Assembly: GCF_007858275.1 (NCBI RefSeq)
Contig: NZ_VFEV01000011.1
Coordinates: 91,555 to 155,554 of the forward strand
Direction: 5' to 3'
DNA length: 64,000 nucleotides
DNA from: Pseudomonas proteolytica
GTDB taxonomy: Bacteria > Pseudomonadota > Gammaproteobacteria > Pseudomonadales > Pseudomonadaceae
The position numbers were made by a program, and so were the translations under genes. Of the stretch, positions 29,923 through 38,159 are shown piece after piece; position 1 is the first letter of the stretch; the number at the start of each line of letters is the position of its first letter. The notes under the pieces are model-generated. The model had not been told where the DNA came from, did not search any database, and saw nothing but the letters and a program-made list of their open reading frames with translations.

Positions 29923-30503
29923 GTACATATCCATTGCTGTGGTCACGGCCACTTAGGGTTCCGCCCTGACGGCGGGTCACTTTCGAAGAGCGCGAAAGTA
30001 ACCAAAGCGCTCTTGCCCCACCACTCGGTGCCTCGCCTAGGCTCGGCATGCCCGCAGTCAGGCATTGCTCCGTGGGCCCGCCGCGATCGGCCATCCATGG
30101 CCGTGTCGCGGCTACCCCGGCATCTTGCCGGGGTGCCCACTACGCAATACCTGCCTGCGGCCAGCGTGGTTTGACGGGGCGCCCAAGATCAAAAGCAGAG
30201 CAACAGCAACAACAAAGCCAGAGCGCGGAGCTGCATTCCCCTGTGGGAGCGGGCTTGCTCGCGAATGCGGTGTATCAGTCAATATATCCATCACTGACCC
30301 ACCGCATTCGCGAGCAAGCCCGCTCCCACAAGGGGGACGCGCACGCTTCGACGATCAGGTCGGCTGTCAGGCCGCCTCGCTCTGCTTGTGATTTTGATCT
30401 TAGGCGCCCCGTTAAACCACGCTGGCCGTAATCCGATATTGATTTGGGGGCCGCCGTAAGGGCGGAACCCTAAGTGGCCGTGACCGCAACAACGGATATG
30501 TAC
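29923..30503. repeat. About 580 bp intergenic element with two nested inverted-repeat pairs and a REPIN at its core
   Basis: The outer inverted repeats, 29923-29975 and 30451-30503, match at 49 of 53 positions and share GGTCACGGCCACTTAGGGTT. An inner pair, 30159-30201 and 30379-30427, shares GGCCAGCGTGGTTT and GGGGCGCC. The REPIN at 30242-30330 lies inside the inner pair. The left side holds 183 bp between outer and inner arms with several local hairpins (for example CCCCGGCATCTTGCCGGGG). The right side has only 23 bp there. No open frame with a credible start was seen. It resembles large dispersed repeats known from fluorescent pseudomonads. Confidence 0.8.
30242..30330. repeat. REPIN inside the long inverted-repeat element
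   Basis: TGTGGGAGCGGGCTTGCTCG and its complement are separated by about 45 bp. This is the same type as at 5089, 44506, 54620 and 62421. Confidence 0.9.
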
Positions 30504-30584
30504 CCATACCAAGAAGATACTTGTGTAGATACTCACAGCTATCGCGGGCAAGGCCGCACACTATTTGATCGTGCCCACTGAAGA

Positions 30585-30776
30585 TCAGATCCGCACATTG
30601 CCCCGTGGCCCGGCGATGGCCCAGATAATCAGGCCCAATACCGGCAACAGCAGAATCAACAGGATCCATAACACTTTGGCCCCGGTGCTGGCGCCGCTTT
30701 TGAACACGTTGATGATCGCCCAGATATCCAGTGCAAGGATGATCAACCCGATCAGACCATTAAATGTGGAACCCAT
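30585..30776 (-). CDS. PLDc_N-domain small membrane protein
   Basis: A 63-residue protein of two membrane helices with the phospholipase-D nuclease N-terminal pattern: LIILALDIWAIINVFKSGAS, then KVLWILLILLLPVLGLIIWAI followed by the AGPRG end. GGAGCG lies just before the ATG. Such proteins are common, and the role is unknown. Confidence 0.85.
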   Translation of the reverse strand: MGSTFNGLIGLIILALDIWAIINVFKSGASTGAKVLWILLILLLPVLGLIIWAIAGPRGNVRI

Positions 30777-30843
30777 GGTGTCGCTCCTAAGTGAGGGCTT
30801 GCCTGCTTAGGATAGCCAGCCCTGACGAGGGTTCCGTTTTATT

Positions 30844-31374
30844 TCAGACATGCAACGCGATACGCAAGGCTTCCAGGGATGGTTCGCCCTTGATCCCGAC
30901 TGCGGCACACAACTCCAGCACCCGTGGTACATCGTTGCCGTACACCAACACCGCCTGGATCTCATCATCGAGCAACTGGCTGAAGTTCATCAGCGTATAG
31001 CCGCCGTTTTCCGGGTTCATGGCACTGAGTTGGATCTGGATGCGATTGAGCGCCGTGAGCGCCTCGGTCTTGGCCAATTGCTTGGGCTTGAGGTTGAACG
31101 CCACGTCGGGACCAAACGAGGCGACGATCTGGGCGAACAGGTCCTGGTAGGTATCGGCCTGGAACAGCACCGTTTCCGGCAGGCTACCGACCACAATCCA
31201 CTCACCCAGGGGGATGGGGAAGCTGTCGTCGTAGTTGATATCGGGGTTGGCCGCCAGGAACCCATCGGCATCCGCGTAGGCTTGGGCAGCCTCGTCGGCG
31301 ATCTGCGCAACCTCGGCATCGCTCATCAGCCCGGTGCTGATTTTGCCGATGAGTTCGATGAGGGCGGTTTTCAT
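30844..31374 (-). CDS. Conserved hypothetical protein
   Basis: The 176-residue acidic, soluble protein was not recognised. Visible features are an Ala/Asp-rich helical start (SDAEVAQIADEAAQAYADAD), a central beta-rich part (FPIPLGEWIVVGSLPETVLF) and a C-terminal helical region with CAAVGIKGEPS. The start ATG at 31374 is chosen because the upstream in-frame extension runs through a REPIN. It lies next to the ankyrin gene in the same orientation with a REPIN between, so the two may share a transcript. Confidence 0.75.
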   Translation of the reverse strand: MKTALIELIGKISTGLMSDAEVAQIADEAAQAYADADGFLAANPDINYDDSFPIPLGEWIVVGSLPETVLFQADTYQDLFAQIVASFGPDVAFNLKPKQLAKTEALTALNRIQIQLSAMNPENGGYTLMNFSQLLDDEIQAVLVYGNDVPRVLELCAAVGIKGEPSLEALRIALHV

Positions 31375-31440
31375 GGATACATCCTGTGCTGGGGCCGATT
31401 TTGGGGGCGCGACGATAACACTGGTTGATAAACGCGACAA

Positions 31441-31520
31441 ATCCCCCTGTAGGAGCCGGCTTGCGGGCGATGGCGATCTTGCTGACGCCATCGCCGGCAA
31501 GCCGGCTCCTACAGGGGGAT
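31441..31520. repeat. REPIN, CCTGTAGGAGCCGGCTTGC type
   Basis: CCCCCTGTAGGAGCCGGCTT and its complement are separated by about 30 bp. The core differs from the main type (GCCGGCTTGC instead of GCGGGCTTGC). Confidence 0.85.
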
Positions 31521-31524
31521 TTGG

Positions 31525-32040
31525 TCAAGCCAGCTTTTGCAGTTGGGCTGTTGTATCGGCAGCGCCCATGGTCTGGGCCGCCACCAGTGCAGTCACGCCC
31601 TGGGCATCGGTGGCCTTCGGGTTGGCCCCGACGCTGAGGAGGTAATCGACCATCTCGGTACGGTTGAACATCGCCGCCATCATCAGCGCCGTGCGGCCAT
31701 CGGCAGAGGCACCGTCTACCGGAGTGCCAGCTTCGATCAGCGCCGTGACCACCGCCAGGTTGCCCTTGAATGCCGCACCGGCAATCGGCAATTGGTTCTT
31801 ATCATTGGCGATCTGCGGGTCGGCCTTGAACTCCAGTAGCACTTTCACCGCCTCGGCATGCCCGTGATAGGCGGACAACATCAACAAGGTATCGCCATTG
31901 TGATTGCGCAGATTGACCGGCAAACCTTTGGCCAGCAGCGCGGCCAGCATGGCGGCATCGCCCCGGCGGGCCACGTCGAAGACCTGCTCGGCAAATTCGG
32001 CGGCTTCTTCTTCGGTCATTTGTTTGGCTTGATCTGACAT
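31525..32040 (-). CDS. Ankyrin-repeat protein
   Basis: The 171-residue soluble protein has about four ankyrin repeats after a charged N-terminal helix: GDAAMLAALLAKGLPVNLRN, NGDTLLMLSAYHGHAEAVKVLL, NQLPIAGAAFKGNLAVVTALIE and GRTALMMAAMFNRTEMVDYLL. No signal peptide is present. Ankyrin proteins mediate protein binding, and the partner here is unknown. It is followed by the REPIN and the unrecognised 176-residue protein. Confidence 0.9.
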   Translation of the reverse strand: MSDQAKQMTEEEAAEFAEQVFDVARRGDAAMLAALLAKGLPVNLRNHNGDTLLMLSAYHGHAEAVKVLLEFKADPQIANDKNQLPIAGAAFKGNLAVVTALIEAGTPVDGASADGRTALMMAAMFNRTEMVDYLLSVGANPKATDAQGVTALVAAQTMGAADTTAQLQKLA

Positions 32041-32150
32041 CTGCGGCTCCCTGTGAGGTGTGGCGTAAGGCCGTCAGTTTCCCGAGCAGCGCCACGCCTG
32101 TCACCCCTTTTTTGCCGAAGGCAGCAATAGTCAGGCTCTATCACGTGCCG

Positions 32151-33977
32151 TCAGTAGCGATATTTTCCGCCCTGAATATCCGCCAGCACCTGCTCGGTCA
32201 CAGGTACATAGGCATCCGTACCTGGCAGCCAGGCATAGAGTGGATCATCACCAACCCTGGCCGGGTCGAACGCCTCCTCCTTGAGCCGCACCTTCTGGTA
32301 CTTGAAGGTGCCAGTGGTTTCCATCTTGACCTTGATCCGCAGGAACAGCGGCACCGCATAGGTTGGCATCTGGCTCAGGGCGAACTGCAGCAACGCCTGC
32401 ATATCCAGGGTTGCCAGGGATTCGGATGGGGTAATCGCCGCCATCCCGGCGCGGCCGTTGGTGTTGGCGATTTCCACGCCGTAGGCCACCGCCTCGGTGA
32501 TCTGCGGGTGCTGCATAAAGATGTTTTCCACCTCGGTGGTGGAGACGTTCTCGCCCTTCCAGCGATAGGTGTCGCCCAGGCGGTCGACGAACTGCGCATG
32601 GCCAAAGCCGATGCTGCGCAACAAATCACCGGTATTGAAATAGCGATCGCCCTTTTCGAACACATCGCTCAACACCACCTTGCGGTTCTTTTCCGGGTCG
32701 GTGTAGCCATCGAACGGCGCCTTGTCGTCGATCCTGGCGAGAAGCAGGCCCTGCCCGCCCTTCTGCACTTCACGCATGAAGCCATTGCTGCCACGGATCG
32801 GTTCGCAGGTGTCGTGGGCGTAGTCCACCAGTGCCCAGTGCATCAGGGAAAAGCCGATGGTGTTGTCGAAATTCAGCACGTTGGTGAAGCCGATATTGCC
32901 GTCGCTGGCCGCGTACAGCTCGCAGATATGCTCGACCCCAAAGCGCTCCTTGAACGGCCCCCACACCCCGGGGCGCAAGCCGTTGCCGATCATCTTCACC
33001 ACGCGGTTGTCGCGGTCGCGCGGGCTTGGCGGCTGGTCGATCAGGTAGCGGCACAACTCACCGACATATCCCAGGGTGGTTGCGTTGAATTTGCGCACAT
33101 CATCCCAGAACTGGCTGGCGCTGAACTTGCGGCGGATGGCAAACCCCGACGCGCCGGCAATCGCCGAACCCCAGCACACGCAGAGCCCGGTGGCGTGGTA
33201 CAGCGGCAGGGTGCAATACACGACGTCCTCCGGCCCCATGTCCAGGGCGATGGTGCCGAAGCTCGCCGAGGATTTCATCCAGCGGCCATGCTTGAAGATG
33301 CCAGCCTTGGGCAAACCGGTGGTGCCGGAGGTGTAGATATAGAAGCATGGGTCGTTGAAGTAGATCTGCTGGGTGCTTGCGGGGTTATCCGGCGAGCAGT
33401 CCGCGCTGGCTGCCATCAGGTCGACATAGCCCGCGGGCACCGGCGCCGCCGCTTGCTCGGCAACGTACCAGGTGCGCTGAGGATCAATCGCCACCTGCCC
33501 GCGCACGGCGTCGTAGGCTTCGACCAGCTCCGCGCCGACCACAATCGCCACCGGGTCTACCAGGGTCAGGCTGTGGACCAGCACCGCCTGGGTTTGCGCG
33601 GTGTTGAGCATGGCGCAGATGCCGCCGACCTTGGCCACCGCCAGCACGGTCAGCAGCAGTTCCGGACGGTTTTCAATAAACAGCGCGACCACATCCCCCT
33701 TGCCAATGCCTTGGGCCTGCAGGTGATGGGCGATGCGGTTGGCGTGCTGGTTGGCCTGGTGGTAACTGAGCACCTGGTCGCCGTACAGCAGCGCCGCGCC
33801 CTCGGGGTTGCGCTGGGTGGCCTGTTCGAAGGTCCAGCCCAACCCGCAGGGTTGATCGGGGTCAGTGATGTTGGCGACGCGGATACCCCGTACCAGGCGT
33901 GGCAGGGCCCGGACAATGGTCGGCACCTTGCGCAACATCATGCCGAGGGTAATCATCTCGCTGTTCGGATTGCTCAT
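32151..33977 (-). CDS. Long-chain acyl-CoA synthetase (AMP-forming, FATP/FadD6-like)
   Basis: The 608-residue ANL-superfamily enzyme has the AMP-binding P-loop YIYTSGTTGLPKAG. The core motif YAASDGNIGF and the hinge region YFNTGDLLRSIGFGHAQFVDRLGDTYRWKGENVSTTEVE follow, with a C-terminal Lys in TGTFKYQK. It activates fatty acids to CoA thioesters and is closer to the very-long-chain/FATP branch than to FadD1. It is divergent from the DUF3509 gene across a 350 bp regulatory gap. Confidence 0.92.
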   Translation of the reverse strand: MSNPNSEMITLGMMLRKVPTIVRALPRLVRGIRVANITDPDQPCGLGWTFEQATQRNPEGAALLYGDQVLSYHQANQHANRIAHHLQAQGIGKGDVVALFIENRPELLLTVLAVAKVGGICAMLNTAQTQAVLVHSLTLVDPVAIVVGAELVEAYDAVRGQVAIDPQRTWYVAEQAAAPVPAGYVDLMAASADCSPDNPASTQQIYFNDPCFYIYTSGTTGLPKAGIFKHGRWMKSSASFGTIALDMGPEDVVYCTLPLYHATGLCVCWGSAIAGASGFAIRRKFSASQFWDDVRKFNATTLGYVGELCRYLIDQPPSPRDRDNRVVKMIGNGLRPGVWGPFKERFGVEHICELYAASDGNIGFTNVLNFDNTIGFSLMHWALVDYAHDTCEPIRGSNGFMREVQKGGQGLLLARIDDKAPFDGYTDPEKNRKVVLSDVFEKGDRYFNTGDLLRSIGFGHAQFVDRLGDTYRWKGENVSTTEVENIFMQHPQITEAVAYGVEIANTNGRAGMAAITPSESLATLDMQALLQFALSQMPTYAVPLFLRIKVKMETTGTFKYQKVRLKEEAFDPARVGDDPLYAWLPGTDAYVPVTEQVLADIQGGKYRY

Positions 33978-34164
33978 GTACAGAAGTCCTTTTTCTTATT
34001 ATTCGTAGGGTCTGCAGGCCGTCATGGGACGTAGGACCGTTCCTTAATGCCTTGCAGGAAAATACGTCAGCCATTCCTTGGCTGTACACGCAGGATTTGC
34101 AATGTTTTGTATCCCACAGCGCGGTGCCGACCAGCACCGTTCGTCACCGGCCAATAGCGCAAAA

Positions 34165-34203
34165 TGCAGGATGCACGATGGCCATTCATGCATATTGCAC
34201 GAA
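34165..34203 (+). promoter_or_regulatory. Tandem 15-bp repeats, candidate activator sites
   Basis: ATGCAGGATGCACGA (34165-34179) and ATGCATATTGCACGA (34189-34203) match at 12 of 15 positions and repeat at a 24 bp step. Both contain TGCA-N3-TGCA. They lie about 80-100 bp upstream of the sigma-54-type element, the usual place for enhancer-binding-protein sites. Confidence 0.5.
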
Positions 34204-34265
34204 ACCGAAAAATTCAATTTTTTATAAGATACTGATTTGTAAGGATTTTTTATAAAAAGCAATAC

Positions 34266-34281
34266 TGGCACAATCACTGCA
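34266..34281 (+). promoter_or_regulatory. Sigma-54-type -24/-12 promoter
   Basis: TGGCACAATCACTGCA fits the RpoN consensus TGGCAC-N5-TTGCW, with correct spacing between GG and GC and one mismatch. The start of transcription would fall near 34292, 36 bp before the DUF3509 ATG. Confidence 0.7.
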
Positions 34282-34327
34282 CCTATCACTCCATGCCGCA
34301 CAACACGAGCCAATGGAGCCGATAGAC

Positions 34328-34606
34328 ATGAGCCTGATCCAAGACAAATTCGCTTCTGTATTCTCCAACTACGACGTCACCACCCAAGCGCGTCCTGACG
34401 GTGGCATCCTGCTGACCCTGCGCAACACCGAGGGCAAGCAGATCAAACGCTCGATCTCGTACCAGCAGCTGCACACTGCCGACCAACTGACGTGGGTCAT
34501 CAGCGCCATCCGTCGTGACCTGGCAGAACAGGCCAGCGAGCTGCCGCAGATTTCGATGCTGCAAAGCCAGCACCGCTTTGCCCTGCCGACCTACCACTCG
34601 GCCTGA
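34328..34606 (+). CDS. DUF3509 domain-containing protein
   Basis: The 92-residue protein has the Pseudomonas DUF3509 pattern: MSLIQDKFASVFSNYDVTTQ, RPDGGILLTL and a C-terminal SQHRFALPTYHSA. It is soluble and its function is unknown. The ATG at 34328 matches the family start, and the in-frame ATG at 34313 adds five residues. It is preceded by a sigma-54-type promoter and followed by a strong terminator, so it is probably a single-gene unit. Confidence 0.9.
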   Translation: MSLIQDKFASVFSNYDVTTQARPDGGILLTLRNTEGKQIKRSISYQQLHTADQLTWVISAIRRDLAEQASELPQISMLQSQHRFALPTYHSA

Positions 34607-34625
34607 GTACCGGTTTGTTTTCCAG

Positions 34626-34660
34626 GGCCGTGAAGCCGTCAGGCTTCACGGCCTTTTTTT
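34626..34660 (+). terminator. Rho-independent terminator after DUF3509
   Basis: A perfect 12 bp stem (GGCCGTGAAGCC-GTCA-GGCTTCACGGCC) is followed by seven T. The T run overlaps the stop codon of the convergent luxR-type gene. Confidence 0.95.
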
Positions 34661-34961
34661 ATCTGCACAAACCGCGCTTGATCGCCTCGCTCACCGCCTG
34701 GACCCGGTTGTTGACGCGCAGCTTGCAGTAGATATTGCGCAGGTGAAATTTTACCGTGGCTTGTGAGACGCAACGGATCCGACTGATTTCCCATACGGTC
34801 TTGCCCTCCGTGGCCCAATGCAATATTTCCAGTTCCTTGGCAGTCAGCGGCTTGTTCGGCAACGCCAGTTGTGCGCCATCTGCCCTGTGGTCGGAGGCCT
34901 GTTCACAGGCCTCGTTTGCCGCAGGCGCCACGGATGGGATCGACTCATCTGGGCTGCTCAT
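34659..34961 (-). CDS. LuxR-type HTH regulator without a sensor domain
   Basis: The 100-residue protein has only a C-terminal LuxR-family HTH (residues ~38-100: LTAKELEILHWATEGKTVWE, then VSQATVKFHLRNIYCKLRVN). A short Ala/Glu-rich N-terminal tail precedes it. It lacks both autoinducer-binding and receiver domains, so it may be constitutive or controlled by its level. The HTH is close to that of quorum-sensing regulators. Targets are unknown. A 15 bp inverted repeat lies upstream at 35120-35159. Confidence 0.88.
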   Translation of the reverse strand: MSSPDESIPSVAPAANEACEQASDHRADGAQLALPNKPLTAKELEILHWATEGKTVWEISRIRCVSQATVKFHLRNIYCKLRVNNRVQAVSEAIKRGLCR

Positions 34962-35119
34962 GCATACCTCTCCGTCTCTTATTGAATTGCACTGCCAATA
35001 TTCGGACTCCTCCTATTGACAGATAAATACACAGCGACGGGAGAGTTACATAAAGCCTGGGATTAACACATCGACCCACAGACAAATAGCTATAACTTAC
35101 AAACTATAGAGCCCATTCC

Positions 35120-35159
35120 CACAAACTTATCCAACTTCGGAGTATTGAATAAGTTTGTG
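35120..35159. repeat. Hairpin-forming inverted repeat between luxR-type gene and ARD-like gene
   Basis: CACAAACTTATCCAA (35120-35134) and TTGAATAAGTTTGTG (35145-35159) pair at 14 of 15 positions around a CTTCGG-containing loop. No T run follows on either strand, so it may be an operator or a processed RNA end and not a simple terminator. Confidence 0.6.
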
Positions 35160-35174
35160 AAAAGCGAACTTGGA

Positions 35175-35720
35175 TCAATCATCCAATCCGGGGAACGCTT
35201 GGGCGATATCACTGCCGGTTACTTGCGCCACGGCCCCGGCGGCCGTCTGGAACAGGCTGATGGCAACCACACGCGGTTCTTCCCCCAAGTCAAACCAGCG
35301 CGGTATGCCGGCCGGGATGCGCAGCAGGTCGTGTTTTTCGCAGAGTACCGTGAAGATGTAATCGCCGATGTGCAGGCCGAGCAGCCCTCGCCCGGCGGCG
35401 AACAGGCGGATTTCATCGGCATCGTGGCGATATTCATCGCGCAAACCCGCAGCAACGGCGTCCTTTTGCGGATGCTCGCGGCTCACACTCAATACCTCTA
35501 CGTGCGCGTAGCCCTGGGCGGTCATCCAGCTGTCGATGGGCCCCTGGTACGCCGCCGTCACCTCGGCCGCGCTGGCACCGGCCTCGACGCGGGTGTTGGC
35601 CTGCCAGCGCTCGAAGCCCACGCCGTGCTCGGCCAGGGTCGAGGCAATGTCGTCAGCGTGGGTCAGGACCTTGTTCGGGGTGTCCGGGGTGGCAACGTGA
35701 TAAACGAAGAGAATGCTCAT
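35175..35720 (-). CDS. Acireductone-dioxygenase-like cupin lacking two metal ligands
   Basis: The 181-residue protein aligns along its length with MtnD acireductone dioxygenase of methionine salvage (FERWQAN, GLHIGDYIFTVLCEKHDLL, RWFDLG). In Klebsiella ARD the metal is held by His96, His98, Glu102 and His140. Here the equivalents are Tyr97, His99, Glu103 and Arg141 (EYRHDADE and GIPRWFDLG), so two of four ligands are lost. No mtnB or mtnC gene is adjacent. It may be inactive, bind metal differently, or have a new role. It is upstream of the luxR-type gene and downstream of the MFS carrier. Confidence 0.8.
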   Translation of the reverse strand: MSILFVYHVATPDTPNKVLTHADDIASTLAEHGVGFERWQANTRVEAGASAAEVTAAYQGPIDSWMTAQGYAHVEVLSVSREHPQKDAVAAGLRDEYRHDADEIRLFAAGRGLLGLHIGDYIFTVLCEKHDLLRIPAGIPRWFDLGEEPRVVAISLFQTAAGAVAQVTGSDIAQAFPGLDD

Positions 35721-35766
35721 AAAAGGGGTCCTCGGGCGGTAAGAGTCTGCAGATGATGGGCCGGGC

Positions 35767-36915
35767 TCACGGCCGTTCCTCGGGCAAGCGCAGCAGCATG
35801 AGCAACGCGGCGGCCAGGGCCGCGAGGCTGGCGATACTGAAGGTCAGGGTCGGCCCCAGTTGGTTCCAGCTATAACCGGAATACAAGGCGCCCAGCGCGC
35901 CGCCGGTGCCGGCCAGCGCCGCATACAGGGCCTGGCCCTGGCCTTGCTGGCGTGCACCGAAGCTGCGCTGCACAAACTGGATGGCCGCCGCATGAAAGCT
36001 GCCAAAGGTCGCGGCATGCAGCAATTGGGCAAATAGCAGCACCCACAGGAACTCGGCGAACGAACCCAGCAACAACCAGCGCAACGCCGCCAGCAGGAAA
36101 CTCGCCGCCAGCACCCGGCGCACCGAGAAGCGCGTGAGAATCCGGCTCATGGCCATGAACATCAACACTTCTGCCACCACGCCCAAGGCCCACAACAAAC
36201 CGATCACACCACGGCTGTAACCGAGGCTTTCCAGGTGCAGGGTAAGAAAGGTGTAGTACGGGCCGTGGCTCATTTGCATCAAGGCCACGCAGGCATAGAA
36301 CGCCAGCACACCAGTGCTGCGCAATTGCCGCAGGAAGCCGTCGCCGGCCCCACGCTCCCCGGTGGACGTCGGCTGGGCATTGGGCACCCACCAACTGGCA
36401 CCGATGATGCCGGCCATGATCAACACGATTGCCACCGGGTAGATGTCCAGGCTCAGGGCTTCAAACAGCCGCCCCAGGGCAACGACGGCGAGGATAAAAC
36501 CCACCGAGCCCCAGAGGCGGACCTGGCTGTAGCGTGAGGTCTGGCCGCGTAGATGCGCCAGGGTGATGACCTCGAACTGTGGCAGCACCGCATGCCAGAA
36601 GAACGCATGCAGGGCCATCACCAGCGCCAGCCAGGCGTAGCTCTGGCTGACGAAGATCAGCGAAAAACTCAGCAACGTGCACACCGCGCCAACCCGCACG
36701 ATGGCCAGGCGCCGACCGGTGTAGTCCCCCAGCCAGCCCCAGATATTGGGTGCCACGCAGCGCATCAGCATCGGGATCGCTACCAGCTCGCCAATGCGCG
36801 CGCTGGAGAACCCCAGATGATGGAAATACAGCGCCAGGAATGGCGCCGTCGCCCCCAGCAGGGCGAAATAGAACAGATAGAAGCTGGAGAGTCGCCAGTA
36901 CGGGAGTGCTGTCAC
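35767..36915 (-). CDS. MFS transporter (HcaT/3-phenylpropionate-permease-like)
   Basis: The 382-residue protein has about 12 membrane helices. The N-terminus YWRLSSFYLFYFALLGATAPFLALYFHHLG is typical of the HcaT/PPP branch of the major facilitator superfamily. It starts with GTG at 36915, 10 bp after the aroC stop, so it is probably translated from the aroC transcript. The substrate is unknown. Confidence 0.88.
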   Translation of the reverse strand: MTALPYWRLSSFYLFYFALLGATAPFLALYFHHLGFSSARIGELVAIPMLMRCVAPNIWGWLGDYTGRRLAIVRVGAVCTLLSFSLIFVSQSYAWLALVMALHAFFWHAVLPQFEVITLAHLRGQTSRYSQVRLWGSVGFILAVVALGRLFEALSLDIYPVAIVLIMAGIIGASWWVPNAQPTSTGERGAGDGFLRQLRSTGVLAFYACVALMQMSHGPYYTFLTLHLESLGYSRGVIGLLWALGVVAEVLMFMAMSRILTRFSVRRVLAASFLLAALRWLLLGSFAEFLWVLLFAQLLHAATFGSFHAAAIQFVQRSFGARQQGQGQALYAALAGTGGALGALYSGYSWNQLGPTLTFSIASLAALAAALLMLLRLPEERP

Positions 36916-36925
36916 GGTCAGACCG

Positions 36926-38017
36926 TCACAGCTGGCCCAGCACCGGGGTACTTACACGCACATCGGCATTCTGCCCACGGTGGCGCAGCAGGTGGTCCAT
37001 CAGCACAATGGCCATCATTGCCTCGGCAATCGGCGTGGCGCGGATGCCCACGCAAGGGTCATGGCGGCCCTTGGTGATCACGTCCACCGGGTTGCCATGC
37101 ACATCGATGGAACGCCCCGGCGTGGTAATGCTCGATGTCGGCTTGAGTGCCAGGTGCGCCACGATCGGCTGGCCGGAGGAGATGCCCCCAAGAATGCCGC
37201 CAGCGTTGTTGCTGACAAAGCCTTGCGGGGTCAGCTCATCGCGATGCTCGGTGCCACGCTGGGCAACGCAGGCGAAACCGGCGCCGATTTCCACACCCTT
37301 GACCGCGTTGATGCTCATCAGCGCATGGGCCAGTTCAGCGTCCAGGCGGTCGAAGATCGGCTCGCCCAGGCCCGGCATCACCCCTTCGGCGACCACGGTG
37401 ATCTTGGCGCCTACCGAATCCTGGTCACGGCGCAACTGGTCCATATAGGCTTCCAGTTCCGGCACCTTGTCCGGGTCGGGGCTGAAGAAGGCGTTGTCTT
37501 GCACGCTGTCCCAGGTCTTGAACGGGATTTCGATCGGGCCCAACTGGCTCATGTAGCCACGAACCACAATGCCCTGGGTCGCCAGGTACTTCTTGGCGAT
37601 GGCCCCGGCGGCTACGCGCATCGCGGTTTCCCGCGCCGAACTGCGGCCACCGCCGCGGTAGTCGCGCTCGCCGTACTTGTGGTGATAGGTGTAGTCGGCG
37701 TGGGCCGGGCGGAACAGATCCTTGATCGCCGAATAGTCCTTGGACTTCTGGTCGGTGTTGCGGATCAACAGGCCGATGGCGCACCCGGTGGTGCGGCCTT
37801 CGAACACGCCGGAGAGGATTTCGACTTCGTCGGGCTCCTGGCGCTGGGTCGTGTGGCGGCTGGTGCCGGGCTTGCGGCGGTCGAGGTCGCGCTGCAGGTC
37901 GTCCAGGGACAGCTCAAGGCCGGGCGGGCAGCCGTCGACAATGGCGACCAACGCCGGACCATGGCTTTCGCCTGCGGTGGTGACAGTGAACAGCTTGCCG
38001 TAGGTATTGCCGGACAT
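36926..38017 (-). CDS. aroC: Chorismate synthase
   Basis: The 363-residue enzyme catalyses the last shikimate-pathway step (EPSP to chorismate, with reduced FMN). Signatures include [18 protein letters not shown] at the N-terminus, [20 protein letters not shown] in the middle, and the C-terminal [18 protein letters not shown]. Length is normal. It is the first gene of a probable aroC-MFS unit, divergent from the alpha/beta-hydrolase gene. Confidence 0.98.
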   Translation of the reverse strand: MSGNTYGKLFTVTTAGESHGPALVAIVDGCPPGLELSLDDLQRDLDRRKPGTSRHTTQRQEPDEVEILSGVFEGRTTGCAIGLLIRNTDQKSKDYSAIKDLFRPAHADYTYHHKYGERDYRGGGRSSARETAMRVAAGAIAKKYLATQGIVVRGYMSQLGPIEIPFKTWDSVQDNAFFSPDPDKVPELEAYMDQLRRDQDSVGAKITVVAEGVMPGLGEPIFDRLDAELAHALMSINAVKGVEIGAGFACVAQRGTEHRDELTPQGFVSNNAGGILGGISSGQPIVAHLALKPTSSITTPGRSIDVHGNPVDVITKGRHDPCVGIRATPIAEAMMAIVLMDHLLRHRGQNADVRVSTPVLGQL

Positions 38018-38159
38018 GCAGAGCGCTCCGTGAAATCAGTTGAATCAACTCAACCGTGATAACTAAGCGCGCCAGTATACGCAGGCTCACCCAGTAGTTC
38101 ATCCTCGAAACCTTCCCGGTAGACGTTGGTCCAACCGGCACCTTCCTCATGATGGCGCG

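Noticed and set aside
29980..30160. Possible structured RNA gene in the left arm of the long element
   Set aside because: There are several local hairpins, but no promoter, no terminator and no match to a known RNA. They are better explained as part of the repeat.
32058..34034. 658-codon open frame on the plus strand
   Set aside because: It is antisense to the acyl-CoA synthetase gene, with no family features.
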